Origin: DTU078 sp033808535
GTDB taxonomy: Bacteria; Bacillota; Clostridia; Oscillospirales; CAG-272
DNA: 15,209 bases
Assembly: GCA_033808535.1 (NCBI GenBank)
Contig: JAPXNL010000042.1
Location: forward strand, 1-15,209
Reading direction: 5' to 3'
Under the pieces are notes generated by a model. That model did not search any database. It was given only the letters and a program-made list of their open reading frames with translations, and had not been told where the DNA came from. Of the stretch, positions 1 to 8,373 are shown one piece after another (the first letter of the stretch is position 1; each line of letters opens with the position of its first letter). The position numbers and the translations under genes were made by a program.

Positions 1-2759
1 TATTCACCGAACACCATCGGCTTTACACGCCCGCGGTTTTTAACGTGCAACTCCGCAATATCTGTAAAGCGGTTGAGCTGATGATACGGATGGCAGGCGG
101 TGAGTTCGCCGTAACGCTGCGTGCCACATGAGCTGTTGTCCAGATACAGCCGGTTAGGAGCCAGCCGCTGTGACTCTTCAACCATATACTTCATCAGCCT
201 GTCCATTTCAGGGCTGAAATCGGGCAGCTCACAGTTGAAGTCGCTCATCACAAGGCTGGGATGCGTGCGGTTCTGGCACACAAGCCGCGGGAGCTGCTCA
301 TATGCCCGGCGAAAGAGCGCCGGTGTTTCGCGCTCATACCACATCGGGTATTCGATATAGGCGTACATGCCCATTTCATCGTGAATGTCGAGCATATATT
401 CCGGCGGAATGACAAGGCAGTATTTAACCGCGTTGAACCCGGCTTCGCGCATTTTCTCCAGATCCGAGCGAAAGCGTTCGGGCGATATGGCAGGCGAGAA
501 TATGTCAAAATTGAAAAGCCAGTCGAGCACACCGGTCAAAACGAGCCTGCTGCCGTTGAACAGCACCTCGGTCCCGGATGTTTCAAGACTCCTCATACCG
601 AAACGCACCGACGCGCCCGAAATCTGCACGCCGTCCGATTCGGCTGTGACCGATGCCGTGTATAGAAATGGCGAGCCTGCCTCCCACAGCCTGCAGCCGC
701 GCATGTCAATTTCGATTGAAGTTTCCGTAATGTCGAAGGCTCCGACTGTGACAAGTACATCAGCTTTTCGCTCTGTATCGTCACCCGTCACCTTGGCATG
801 CAGAGTCACATAGCAGGGCTTTGAGGTGATGTTTTTCAGCCTGATGCGCAGCTCGGCTTTTTCAGCTTTGACATTTGGCAGCGGGAACAGGTCGCAGACG
901 GCTAAAGGGGTAACCTTATCGAGCATAACAGACTTCCAGATGCCTGCATAGTTCATGCCGATTGTGTCCTGCAAAAATCCTGCGGGCGTTTCTTTGATAT
1001 AAATCCTGTCTCGGATATCAAATGACTGGTCGGTCACTCGCACGACAAGCTCGCCGGAATGCGGACAGTCGGGCAAAAGCGGCTCGATATCAAACGAAAA
1101 CTCGTCGTATCCGCCCTCATGCGAACCTAAAAATACGCCGTCGTACCAAACCTCGCAGTAGTAGTCGACGCCGCCGAAGCGCAGCATGTGATAGCCGTCG
1201 CCGTCCAGTTCTAGCCCGATATTGCGCCTGTACCAGCCCACTCCGTCAAAGTCGACGTACTTTCCCCTGCCCGTCTCGTCGGGCTCGTAGGTTTCCCATG
1301 TCGCCGGAACTGACACATCAGTAAAACCGCCTTCCGGCAGCGTATATACCGTCAGCTTCGCCTCGGGCTGTGTGCCGTCAGTATTGCCGCAGAGCAGCAG
1401 CTTTCCCGCCCCGACAGGATCGGCGGCGGTAAACTCAAAAACATTGTCGCCCGCGACCAGCTCAACGGGTTTTACGGGCAGCTCCAGCTCAAACGTATCG
1501 TTGCGCTTATCGGCAAGCCCATAGTAGCCTCCGCCCAGCCGTCCCGACTGGCCTGCCGCATATGCCGCGCGTTTTGCCCCGCCGTTGACCGACACCCATA
1601 CTCGCGAAAAACGTGGTATAACCTCTGCCATCGCGGCGCGGACAGTAAGTTTTGCAAAGCTTTCACTGTTAAGCGCTGACGGTAGCGTTATGACAGAACG
1701 GCAGGGTTCGCCCGCTCCAAGGTCGTATATATGTGAGCGCAACCGGTAATTTGTATAACTTTCGGCGCCGGCGCTCTCGTTTATCGTGCGTATATCAGCC
1801 CCCACATGCGCGCGCACGACGACCTTTGCTGAAATATACTCGCCGTCGGGCACCGAAAAATCCTGACGGTGATAAAAATCGGCGCCGCCCATGTACCTGC
1901 CGATTACACAGGTATATCGCCCCGAGCCGCCGCTGTAGCCAAGCGTTACATCGCCGCCGTCTGCCGTTTTGAGGAGCAGCGATATCATCAGACACCGGTC
2001 TTCGTGCTGTGTCCCGTTCCAGCTTATGGGGCTGTTACCGATAAAACACCCTCCTGTGGATTCCCCGCCCCGTAAATGGATGAGGTCGAGCGTGGCGCTG
2101 CCCATATTGCCCGGGCTGTCGATGTTCGACGACACTATAACGAAAACATTTCCGGCGTGCAGCTTGTCAGCCGGGATCTCCACCTCTATGTCGTGCTCGC
2201 CGCCGTCGGCATACCGGTCAATTTCGGTGCCGTGCCACTGGCGCCCGTCGAGCGATACATAAAGCCGCTTCTTTTCGGGTATTGATTTTGCCCCGACACT
2301 CATAACCGGGATAAGCCTCACCCCGTAAAGTCCTGCAGCTTGCGACAATGTAAATGATAGCTTCACACTACGTTCACTGCCGCTGCTGTCGCGCCCGATG
2401 GCTTTTTCCGGCTCGAGTTTTACGTCGGGAGTAACTATTGTCACCCCATCCGGCGTATAAAGTTCGAGCTGTGCGCCACAAAGTTTGACAGAGCCAACTC
2501 CGTCCTCCGCATACTCGGCGTTTGTGGAGACTGTCACCTCAAGTTTACCGCTGTCAAGCAGATCGACCGGCAGGTCAATATTCGGTTTTTGCACCAATGT
2601 GCCTTCTCCGGGAATCTCAAGCGGTACCGCGAATACTCTCTCTCTGATTTTCGCCGTAACATTAAGAGTGCTTCCGGTTTCGCCGGGAATGTCTCCGTAT
2701 TTTGTTTCTTTCGGGTCCATGTCGGCGAAAAACGACCAGATTCCGTCGAGCGTTATCAT
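1..2759 (-). CDS. Glycoside hydrolase family 2-like protein, 3' end cut by window
   Basis: One uninterrupted frame of 919 codons starts at ATG 2757-2759 and leaves the window. It begins like a GH2 enzyme (LDGIWSFFADMDP, residues 4-16). A stretch of about 460 mostly beta-rich residues follows. The GH2 sugar-binding domain then resumes (VPATWE near 484, GWYRR near 505, DYYCEVWYDG near 530), followed by an Ig-like domain and a TIM barrel from about 735. HPSLVMSDFNCE aligns with the GH2 acid/base motif HPSVIIWSLGNE and gives Glu844. KPMVFGE aligns with the nucleophile motif and gives Glu919, the last complete codon. Their 75-residue spacing fits the family. The usual barrel motifs GVNRHE and RTSHYP are not conserved, so the substrate is unknown. 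No signal peptide is visible, suggesting a cytoplasmic enzyme acting on imported oligosaccharides. A GTGAGGT ribosome site lies at 2767-2773. Beta-galactosidase or beta-glucuronidase activity is possible but not supported specifically. Confidence 0.88.
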   Translation of the reverse strand, partial: MITLDGIWSFFADMDPKETKYGDIPGETGSTLNVTAKIRERVFAVPLEIPGEGTLVQKPNIDLPVDLLDSGKLEVTVSTNAEYAEDGVGSVKLCGAQLELYTPDGVTIVTPDVKLEPEKAIGRDSSGSERSVKLSFTLSQAAGLYGVRLIPVMSVGAKSIPEKKRLYVSLDGRQWHGTEIDRYADGGEHDIEVEIPADKLHAGNVFVIVSSNIDSPGNMGSATLDLIHLRGGESTGGCFIGNSPISWNGTQHEDRCLMISLLLKTADGGDVTLGYSGGSGRYTCVIGRYMGGADFYHRQDFSVPDGEYISAKVVVRAHVGADIRTINESAGAESYTNYRLRSHIYDLGAGEPCRSVITLPSALNSESFAKLTVRAAMAEVIPRFSRVWVSVNGGAKRAAYAAGQSGRLGGGYYGLADKRNDTFELELPVKPVELVAGDNVFEFTAADPVGAGKLLLCGNTDGTQPEAKLTVYTLPEGGFTDVSVPATWETYEPDETGRGKYVDFDGVGWYRRNIGLELDGDGYHMLRFGGVDYYCEVWYDGVFLGSHEGGYDEFSFDIEPLLPDCPHSGELVVRVTDQSFDIRDRIYIKETPAGFLQDTIGMNYAGIWKSVMLDKVTPLAVCDLFPLPNVKAEKAELRIRLKNITSKPCYVTLHAKVTGDDTERKADVLVTVGAFDITETSIEIDMRGCRLWEAGSPFLYTASVTAESDGVQISGASVRFGMRSLETSGTEVLFNGSRLVLTGVLDWLFNFDIFSPAISPERFRSDLEKMREAGFNAVKYCLVIPPEYMLDIHDEMGMYAYIEYPMWYERETPALFRRAYEQLPRLVCQNRTHPSLVMSDFNCELPDFSPEMDRLMKYMVEESQRLAPNRLYLDNSSCGTQRYGELTACHPYHQLNRFTDIAELHVKNRGRVKPMVFGE

Positions 2760-2803
2760 CTTTTTTACCTCACTTTGGATGTCTATACCTTTTATGTTGA
2801 GCA

Positions 2804-2832
2804 ATTATATCATCGGGCGACCATGGTGTAAA
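2804..2832 (-). promoter_or_regulatory. Promoter of the GH2-like gene
   Basis: Read on the minus strand, TTTACA (2827-2832) and TATAAT (2804-2809) are separated by 17 bases. The TGA before the -10 box makes it an extended -10. It sits about 45 bases before the ATG at 2759. Confidence 0.7.
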
Positions 2833-2876
2833 TATCATTTTTTACGATAAGTAAATCAATTGTCTCTGCCCGACGG

Positions 2877-2905
2877 TTGCCCTGACCTGTATTTTATGCT
2901 ATAAT
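2877..2905 (+). promoter_or_regulatory. Promoter of the AraC-type regulator gene
   Basis: TTGCCC (2877-2882), a 17-base spacer and TATAAT (2900-2905) precede the GTG start at 2934. This promoter and the one for the divergent GH2-like gene are under 50 bases apart, so one bound regulator could affect both. Confidence 0.7.
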
Positions 2906-2933
2906 CGTTATAATCGGACGGAGGGATCGCAAG

Positions 2934-3761
2934 GTGAATATATATCAGGAACGCGATGTAAAACTTGATGTGCTTGCCAAAACCGTTGTGCTGCTCGACG
3001 GCTACTTTTATCACTGGCATGACTATTATGAAATCGCAGTCGTTATAGACGGGTATTGCGATTTTTTCATCGGGCATACCAGATATCGCATGAACAGAGG
3101 AGATCTGATGTTCATTCGCCCGTATGAGCTTCATTCCTCATACAAATTGCCGGGCGTCGACTGCACAACCTATGTGCTTCAATTTACACATGAGTTTATC
3201 GGAGAGCGGCCGGGCTGTGACAGCGACTCGCGTTATCTCAATCTCTATGTCAATTACCGCAACAATCCTGCATACCTGTATAAATACCCGTTCCCGTGCT
3301 GCGACGAGGTGTTTACACTGCTTGATCTGGCATATACGGAGTTTTTGGAAATGCAGCCGGGCTTTGAGATGCGCCTGCGCGGATGCGTATCAATGATACT
3401 CGGCTATTTTGAGCGCTACGGCGGGCTGTCTCATGTCGCACCGGGCGACGAGAAGTTCAATATCGGGAAAATATGCCGGTATATAGAGGACAATATCGGA
3501 TCAGGTCTGACGCTGGACGCGGTGGCGAAACTGACAAACTATTCGCGCTCGCAGTTTTCAAGCAAATTCAAGGAACTTGTCGGCTGCAGGTTCCGCGAAT
3601 ATGTGGAATTCGTGCGCATTCGCGAAGCGCAAAGACTGCTTTATATCGAAGGGTTATCGGTCGCGGAAACCGCAGACCGGCTGGGTTACAGCCATGCCAA
3701 CAATTTCAGCCGGGCATTCAAGCGGGTGACGGGTGTGAACCCCACACTTAAGCAGAGCTAA
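2934..3761 (+). CDS. AraC-family transcriptional regulator with cupin sensor domain
   Basis: This 275-residue protein has the usual two-part AraC layout. The N-terminal half is a cupin-type ligand domain with the typical HWHDYYEI motif (residues 27-34) and the RGDLMFIRPYELH stretch (55-67). The C-terminal hundred residues (about 175-275) hold two helix-turn-helix motifs: LTLDAVAKLTNYSRSQFSSKF and, near 241-263, LSVAETADRLGYSHANNFSR followed by a Phe-Lys-rich helix. The GTG start is chosen because GGAGGG lies nine bases upstream and a promoter lies just before it. It is divergent from the GH2-like gene and upstream of the solute-binding protein gene. The likely role is activation of these two in response to a sugar. 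The ligand is not readable from sequence. Confidence 0.93.
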   Translation: MNIYQERDVKLDVLAKTVVLLDGYFYHWHDYYEIAVVIDGYCDFFIGHTRYRMNRGDLMFIRPYELHSSYKLPGVDCTTYVLQFTHEFIGERPGCDSDSRYLNLYVNYRNNPAYLYKYPFPCCDEVFTLLDLAYTEFLEMQPGFEMRLRGCVSMILGYFERYGGLSHVAPGDEKFNIGKICRYIEDNIGSGLTLDAVAKLTNYSRSQFSSKFKELVGCRFREYVEFVRIREAQRLLYIEGLSVAETADRLGYSHANNFSRAFKRVTGVNPTLKQS

Positions 3762-3797
3762 TCATACAAAATGATACATTCTGTGCCGGTTTTGATA

Positions 3798-3826
3798 TTT
3801 ACATAGTATGCGCTCAGTGATAACAT
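3798..3826 (+). promoter_or_regulatory. Possible promoter of the solute-binding protein gene
   Basis: TTTACA (3798-3803), 17 bases, then TAACAT (3821-3826), which matches the -10 consensus at four of six positions. A weak -10 would be consistent with dependence on an activator such as the AraC-type protein encoded upstream. That link is inference. Confidence 0.4.
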
Positions 3827-3869
3827 CATATTTACAATAGTAATCCGATTTTTCAGGAGGATATAGAAT

Positions 3870-5351
3870 ATGTGGCACAGAAACTGCTTGAAGGCGGCAG
3901 CGTTGCTGCTTGCCTTTGTGCTTGCGATCGGCACATTATTTGCGTGTGCATCTGACAACGATGGCAACTCGCTTTCGTCTGATTCCCTGCCGTCAGCCGA
4001 CGAGACTACTGCTGCCGAGACCGACGTTATGAGCGTGCTTGCGTCGCTGAAAAGCGTCGATTACGAGGGCGAGAGCTTTGATATCTGGACTTCCAACGTA
4101 ATAAACGGCGCGCTGACGCTCAGACAGGCGCCCGGCGAGTCGATGGACGGCGAACAGATTAACGACGCGCTTTACACGCGTGACAGACTGCTCGAAAGCA
4201 AATATAACATCACCATTAACTATACGCTTGTCGAACCTGATGCGGCATTCCAGTTATACAACAAGGCGGCGAAAGTCATCATGGCCGGCGACGACGAAAT
4301 CGACCTTGCGTTCGGCAATATGCAGGTTTACGCCGTGGAATTCGTAAAAAACAAGCTCATACTCGACATGAACCAGATCCCCGAAATCGACCTGTCAAAC
4401 GAATGGTGGCAGCAGATTGCAAGGCGTGACCTGGAGATTGCCGGCAGAATGTATTTTGCGACGGGCGACATCACGCCGAGATATGTGTTCTCGCCGTTTA
4501 TCATACTGTTTAACAAGCAGCTGTTCGACGATTACAACTACGAATATCCGTATGCTTCAGTAGCTAACGGCACATGGACAATGGACATGCTGCTCGGCCT
4601 GATAAAAGGCACATACCGCGATCTCAACGGCAACGAAAAGAAAGATCTGGATGATTTCTACGGATTTACAAACGAGGGCTGGGCATACCCGTTCTTCAAC
4701 GGGTTCGGCGACACCACGATGTCGGTGAAAAGCGGTTCGCCGGTTTTGAATTGCGACACGGAAACGGCTATTGATAAGTTAGCCAAAGTCGGTGAGCTGT
4801 TTGTCTCCGACGATATTTTCTTCAAAAATGCTCGCACACAGTATGACTTCAGCGATATTTTTGAAGCGAACCGCGCGCTGCTCTGCTCACAGACCGCAAC
4901 TAACCTTTATCTTTTAACCGATATGGAAACGGATTTCGGCGTGCTTCCAATGCCGAAATACAACGAAAGCCAGGATAAGTACTACTCTTTTGTCAACGGC
5001 TATTGCGCCACAGCGATTATGATACCGATATCCGTGACCGACGTTTCGATGGTCGGCACGCTGACAGAAGCAATGGCTGCGGCATCGCGCTATACATCAA
5101 CTCCCGCCGCGTATGAAGTTACGCTGCTCACCAAGCAGACGCGCGACGAGGAATCCGTAGATATGCTGCGCCTGTCTGCCGAATCCGCCGTGTATGAACT
5201 GACCAATTATTTCAACTGGGGCGGAGTGGCAAGCACCGTCAACAGCATAATGCTGAACGGCGGCAAGGATGCGGCATCAAAAATTGCAAAAGTCTCCAAG
5301 CCCGCAATAAAAGCGGCAGAAGACAGCTTAAACGATTTGCTGAGCAAATGA
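3870..5351 (+). CDS. Extracellular solute-binding lipoprotein, ABC sugar-uptake type
   Basis: The 493-residue product begins with a lipoprotein signal: a basic N-terminus, a hydrophobic stretch (residues 9-22) and the lipobox LFAC ending at Cys26. A Ser/Asp/Glu-rich linker follows, so the mature protein should be lipid-anchored outside the membrane. The body resembles family 1 solute-binding proteins that deliver oligosaccharides to ABC importers, for example the EGESFDIWTS opening strand, the Asp/Glu-Ala-Ile/Leu rich middle and the FGVLPMPKYNESQDKYYSF segment typical of this fold. AGGAGG at 3855-3860 fixes the ATG at 3870. No permease or ATPase gene is next to it: the next gene is on the opposite strand after a strong terminator. 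The permeases must lie elsewhere or be shared. Substrate is unknown; the AraC-type and GH2-like neighbours suggest a plant or host glycan oligosaccharide. Confidence 0.85.
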   Translation: MWHRNCLKAAALLLAFVLAIGTLFACASDNDGNSLSSDSLPSADETTAAETDVMSVLASLKSVDYEGESFDIWTSNVINGALTLRQAPGESMDGEQINDALYTRDRLLESKYNITINYTLVEPDAAFQLYNKAAKVIMAGDDEIDLAFGNMQVYAVEFVKNKLILDMNQIPEIDLSNEWWQQIARRDLEIAGRMYFATGDITPRYVFSPFIILFNKQLFDDYNYEYPYASVANGTWTMDMLLGLIKGTYRDLNGNEKKDLDDFYGFTNEGWAYPFFNGFGDTTMSVKSGSPVLNCDTETAIDKLAKVGELFVSDDIFFKNARTQYDFSDIFEANRALLCSQTATNLYLLTDMETDFGVLPMPKYNESQDKYYSFVNGYCATAIMIPISVTDVSMVGTLTEAMAAASRYTSTPAAYEVTLLTKQTRDEESVDMLRLSAESAVYELTNYFNWGGVASTVNSIMLNGGKDAASKIAKVSKPAIKAAEDSLNDLLSK

Positions 5352-5361
5352 CCTGCCATAA

Positions 5362-5397
5362 AAACCGCCCGACCGGACAGGACCGGTCGGGCGGTTT
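5362..5397. terminator. Bidirectional intrinsic terminator between convergent genes
   Basis: A perfect 15-bp stem, AAACCGCCCGACCGG (5362-5376) with CCGGTCGGGCGGTTT (5383-5397), encloses a six-base loop. The minus-strand copy ends in TTTTTA and the plus-strand copy in GGTTTC. It therefore serves the amidohydrolase gene best and the solute-binding protein gene as well. Confidence 0.85.
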
Positions 5398-5444
5398 CAG
5401 CTGCATGAAAGTTGCCAAGCCGATTTTTAAATGTGGCAAACCTG

Positions 5445-6701
5445 TTAATTTTCTATTCCGAAAAATTCAGCCGGATTGTCGTGCAGGATCGCTTTTGCAA
5501 TTTCACAGGCTGTGCTGACCGAGAACAAGCCACGCTCAACTTTTTCGGAGAGCACCTCGGCGATATTCCTGCGCGCGATATACTGATGCCCGTAGACACC
5601 GTCGACAAAGCAATAGTCGCCGCCGAAGCCGTTGATTTTCGTATATGGTATAAACTCCAGCCACTCGCTGAGTGTGTGCCTTGAGGCAACCGGCGACACG
5701 ATATGCGCCCAGCACATGTCGATATAGACATTTTTAAACATCTTGCACATGACGCCCAGCTCACTTTGATACGGATATCCAATGTGGAAGATGTCAAATT
5801 TCATGTCTGGGTAATCAAGGAAGATGCGGTTTAAGAGTCCCGGGTGGCTGTTTGACAGTATATTGCCGTTGCCCTCCTGTATGCCGGTATGTATCTGCAT
5901 CACAATTCCCCGGTCACGGGCAAGGCTGACGATTAAATTAAACAAATAGTTTGAAAGGTCAATGTCACATATAAAGCCGCCTGATGAGTCGGGTTTTCTG
6001 TCAGCCATAATTCTGTTAAAGCATTTTTCGGCGACAGCCTTCTCCGTTCTTGCAAAGTCAAGCGAGCGCATGTATGCAAGCGCGCATTTTATTATTTTGG
6101 TGGTTTTCGCAAAGCTGTCCATCAGTTTTTCACAGGCGCGCAGAAAGTCATCGAATGTAGAAATACTGATGCCTGTTTCCTTTTCCAGGGCTGCAATCTC
6201 ACCGTAGCTTGACGGATGTATAAGCGAGGCTACGTTATAGGACATTATAAAGTAGTCCTTGTCCCATTCCCTTTCGCCATGACGGTCGAGCAATGAGACC
6301 TTGATTTTGGATTTTTCCTTGAGCACCTTATAATAATGCTGCTCGCCAAAACCCTCGAGAAAACGCCTGTTAAGCTCCTCAATGCTGTCGCGGTTGATTT
6401 CATCTATACCATAAATATCCCTCGCAGCTAACGCTAACGCCTGGCCATAGCCTGTAAACCTGCTTGCCTGCCAGTACTTTTCAATGCAGTCCCATTGATC
6501 CAAAACGGACATTTCTCTGCCGCGCACCTTGTCAAGCAGCTTTTGCGGCAGCCCGGCGGACACAAGGTCAACGTTGAAATAATGAATCAGAAACTCACAG
6601 ATTACGTCGTTTTTGTCTCTCCGGTCTTCAAATGCAGGCAGGTGCTCGTGTGTGTCAATGATTTCAAGGCTGTTTATATAGTCCAGTATTTCCGCGTTCA
6701 T
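5445..6701 (-). CDS. Metal-dependent amidohydrolase (Amidohydro_2-like TIM barrel)
   Basis: The 418-residue product carries the ordered metal-site signature of the amidohydrolase superfamily: IDTHEH near the N-terminus (His18 and His20), QIHTG (His271), FHIGYP (His306) and FGGD (Asp362). The C-terminus NPAEFFGI is typical of the COG2159/Amidohydro_2 group. The reaction cannot be read from sequence; hydrolases, decarboxylases and uronate-isomerase-like enzymes share this site. The ATG at 6701 is chosen over an in-frame TTG 36 bases upstream at 6737. That TTG overlaps the -10 box, while the ATG has a GGGGG-containing ribosome site (6707-6711) five bases away. It is transcribed alone, divergent from the CofE-like gene, and ends at the shared hairpin at 5362-5397. 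No signal peptide is seen, so it is cytoplasmic. A role in sugar-acid catabolism is a guess from the carbohydrate neighbours only. Confidence 0.85.
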   Translation of the reverse strand: MNAEILDYINSLEIIDTHEHLPAFEDRRDKNDVICEFLIHYFNVDLVSAGLPQKLLDKVRGREMSVLDQWDCIEKYWQASRFTGYGQALALAARDIYGIDEINRDSIEELNRRFLEGFGEQHYYKVLKEKSKIKVSLLDRHGEREWDKDYFIMSYNVASLIHPSSYGEIAALEKETGISISTFDDFLRACEKLMDSFAKTTKIIKCALAYMRSLDFARTEKAVAEKCFNRIMADRKPDSSGGFICDIDLSNYLFNLIVSLARDRGIVMQIHTGIQEGNGNILSNSHPGLLNRIFLDYPDMKFDIFHIGYPYQSELGVMCKMFKNVYIDMCWAHIVSPVASRHTLSEWLEFIPYTKINGFGGDYCFVDGVYGHQYIARRNIAEVLSEKVERGLFSVSTACEIAKAILHDNPAEFFGIEN

Positions 6702-6736
6702 AATAACCCCCAACCTGATTTTTAAATTCTGCCACA

Positions 6737-6765
6737 ATTATATATTACGGCTTTGCATTTGTCTA
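6737..6765 (-). promoter_or_regulatory. Promoter of the amidohydrolase gene
   Basis: On the minus strand TAGACA (6760-6765) and TATAAT (6737-6742) are 17 bases apart, matching the consensus at eleven of twelve positions. The -10 box lies too close to a TTG codon at 6737 for that codon to be the start, which supports the ATG at 6701. Confidence 0.8.
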
Positions 6766-6863
6766 TACAAAAACAAAGTTCCGCTGATATTTTGCTGCCG
6801 GCTATCGCAAATCTGCACGATTTACCATAACCGCATCTTATGTTATATATAATTGATATTGAT

Positions 6864-6892
6864 TTGACTTATATAAGTATTACTGTTATAAT
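6864..6892 (+). promoter_or_regulatory. Promoter of the CofE-like gene
   Basis: TTGACT (6864-6869), 17 bases, TATAAT (6887-6892): eleven of twelve consensus bases with ideal spacing. It lies about 37 bases before the ATG at 6929, which has an AGAAAGGA ribosome site. Confidence 0.85.
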
Positions 6893-6928
6893 TATTATGA
6901 CTCTGAATGTCCAGAAAGGAATTATATA

Positions 6929-8113
6929 ATGCGTTATTCAGGCGTTACCGCAAAGGGAATTATCACTCCGATATTCAAATTCGGAGATAATGTTATAGAG
7001 GGTATAGTTGACAGCATACTTAAAACTGCCCGGCATGAAAACATAGTTTTGGATGACGGCGATATAGTCGGTGTAACTGAAGCACTTGTCGCAAGGACGC
7101 AGGGAAATTATGCGACCTGCGAGCAGATAGCGCAGGATATTCGAAATAAATTCGGCGGCTATGACCTCGGCATCGTATTTCCCATCCTGAGCCGCAACCG
7201 CTTTTCGGTTTTGCTTAAGGCGATTGCCATGTCGACTAAAAAGCTTTATGTGCAACTGTCATACCCCAACGACGAAGTGGGCAACCCGCTTGTAGACAGA
7301 GATAAGTTTGACGAGTCCGGCATCAATCCCTACTTCGAACACTTTACCGAATATGGATTCAGACAGATATTTGATAAGAATGCAACCATTCATCCTTTTA
7401 CCGGGATTGACTATATCGAATATTACAAAAGCATAAACTGGAATATTGAAATAATCCTGTCAAACGACCCGGCTTATATCCTCAATTTCACGAAAAATGT
7501 CCTAAATTGCGATATCCACACGAGAAAGAGAACGCAAAAGCTCATAAAGAAAGCAGGCGCCGAAAAGAGCTACCGGCTCGACGAAATCCTGACAAAACCT
7601 GTGAACGGCAGCGGGTACAATCCCGAATACGGCCTTTTAGGTTCAAACAAGGCGACAGATAATTCGGTAAAGCTGTTCCCCAGAGATACGCAGGCATTTG
7701 TCGATGAGCTGGCTTCCAAACTGAAAGCCGCGACCGGCAAAAATATTGAGGTTTTAATATACGGCGACGGCGGATTCAAAGACCCGGTGGGCGGAATCTG
7801 GGAGCTTGCAGACCCTGTTGTCTCGCCTGCATATACAAAAGGGCTTGACGGAACGCCAAATGAGCTGAAAATCAAGTATTTTGCGGACAACGACTTTGCT
7901 TCCCTTTCCGGTGAAGAGCTTGCCAACGCGATGAAAGAACAGATCAGGAAGAAGGACAGCAACCTGGTCGGCAAGATGCAGTCTCAAGGCACGACACCGA
8001 GAAAAATCACGGATCTTGTCGGCAGCCTTTGCGATCTGGTCAGCGGCAGCGGCGACAGAGGAACGCCGGTTGTGTTAATTCAGGGATATTTTAAAAACTT
8101 CGCAAGCGAATAA
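6929..8113 (+). CDS. CofE-like (F420-0:gamma-glutamyl ligase family) protein, divergent
   Basis: The 394-residue protein resembles CofE, which adds glutamate to coenzyme F420-0 using GTP and metal. The N-terminal part has the family strand-loop DDGDIVGVTEALVARTQGN (residues 42-60). The second half has EVLIYGDGGFKDPVGG (274-289), which aligns with the archaeal VIITDTNG-type motif and keeps Asp280. TDLVGSLCDLVSGSGDRGTP (361-380) aligns with the stretch before the final VVVRG strand. The archaeal NAGID motif is replaced by LSYPNDEVG near 110. About 150 extra residues, rich in aromatic and charged residues, are inserted between the two conserved parts, so it is much longer than archaeal CofE (about 250). 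No other F420 gene is near. The activity is more likely amide ligation onto a different acceptor. It is transcribed alone, between its own promoter and terminator. Confidence is good for the family and low for the substrate. Confidence 0.75.
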   Translation: MRYSGVTAKGIITPIFKFGDNVIEGIVDSILKTARHENIVLDDGDIVGVTEALVARTQGNYATCEQIAQDIRNKFGGYDLGIVFPILSRNRFSVLLKAIAMSTKKLYVQLSYPNDEVGNPLVDRDKFDESGINPYFEHFTEYGFRQIFDKNATIHPFTGIDYIEYYKSINWNIEIILSNDPAYILNFTKNVLNCDIHTRKRTQKLIKKAGAEKSYRLDEILTKPVNGSGYNPEYGLLGSNKATDNSVKLFPRDTQAFVDELASKLKAATGKNIEVLIYGDGGFKDPVGGIWELADPVVSPAYTKGLDGTPNELKIKYFADNDFASLSGEELANAMKEQIRKKDSNLVGKMQSQGTTPRKITDLVGSLCDLVSGSGDRGTPVVLIQGYFKNFASE

Positions 8114-8168
8114 TCACGCAAGCCATAAAAAGACTGTAACTCTATGAGCAGTTATCTATAATATAAAG

Positions 8169-8205
8169 CGAACCGGACACCCGATGAGCGTCCGGTTCGT
8201 TTTTT
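8169..8205 (+). terminator. Intrinsic terminator of the CofE-like gene
   Basis: CGAACCGGAC (8169-8178) pairs perfectly with GTCCGGTTCG (8190-8199) and is followed by six T residues (8200-8205). Confidence 0.9.
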
Positions 8206-8373
8206 ATTAGGCTGATAATTTCGCGATATTGCCTCATAATGCACTATCACAGGTCGCCGCATGTCAAAACCATCGCCACTTACAGCTAATTTGACACGTC
8301 AAATATTGCTGCGCAATTCAATTAACCGAATTGACGGCGACGATATTTTCAACAGCAGCATAATCACTAACTT
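8206..8373. other. Intergenic stretch between convergent genes with inverted repeats
   Basis: No gene is seen here. It holds a perfect inverted repeat, ATTTGAC-AC-GTCAAAT (8289-8304), and a nearby shorter one read on the minus strand, CAATTC-8-GAATTG. Neither is followed by a T-run, so they are not clear terminators, and their position downstream of both genes argues against promoter control. Confidence 0.4.

Noticed and set aside
1022..1324. Arg-rich 100-residue open frame on the plus strand
   Set aside because: It lies wholly inside the GH2-like gene on the other strand, and its composition is that of an antisense reading of GC-rich codons.
6702..6737. In-frame TTG extension of the amidohydrolase
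   Set aside because: The TTG overlaps the -10 box of the best promoter, so it would not be transcribed as a start codon. The ATG at 6701 fits better.
8289..8304. Inverted repeat ATTTGAC-AC-GTCAAAT as an operator
   Set aside because: It lies downstream of both flanking genes, with no promoter beside it. It is kept only as a note on the intergenic region.
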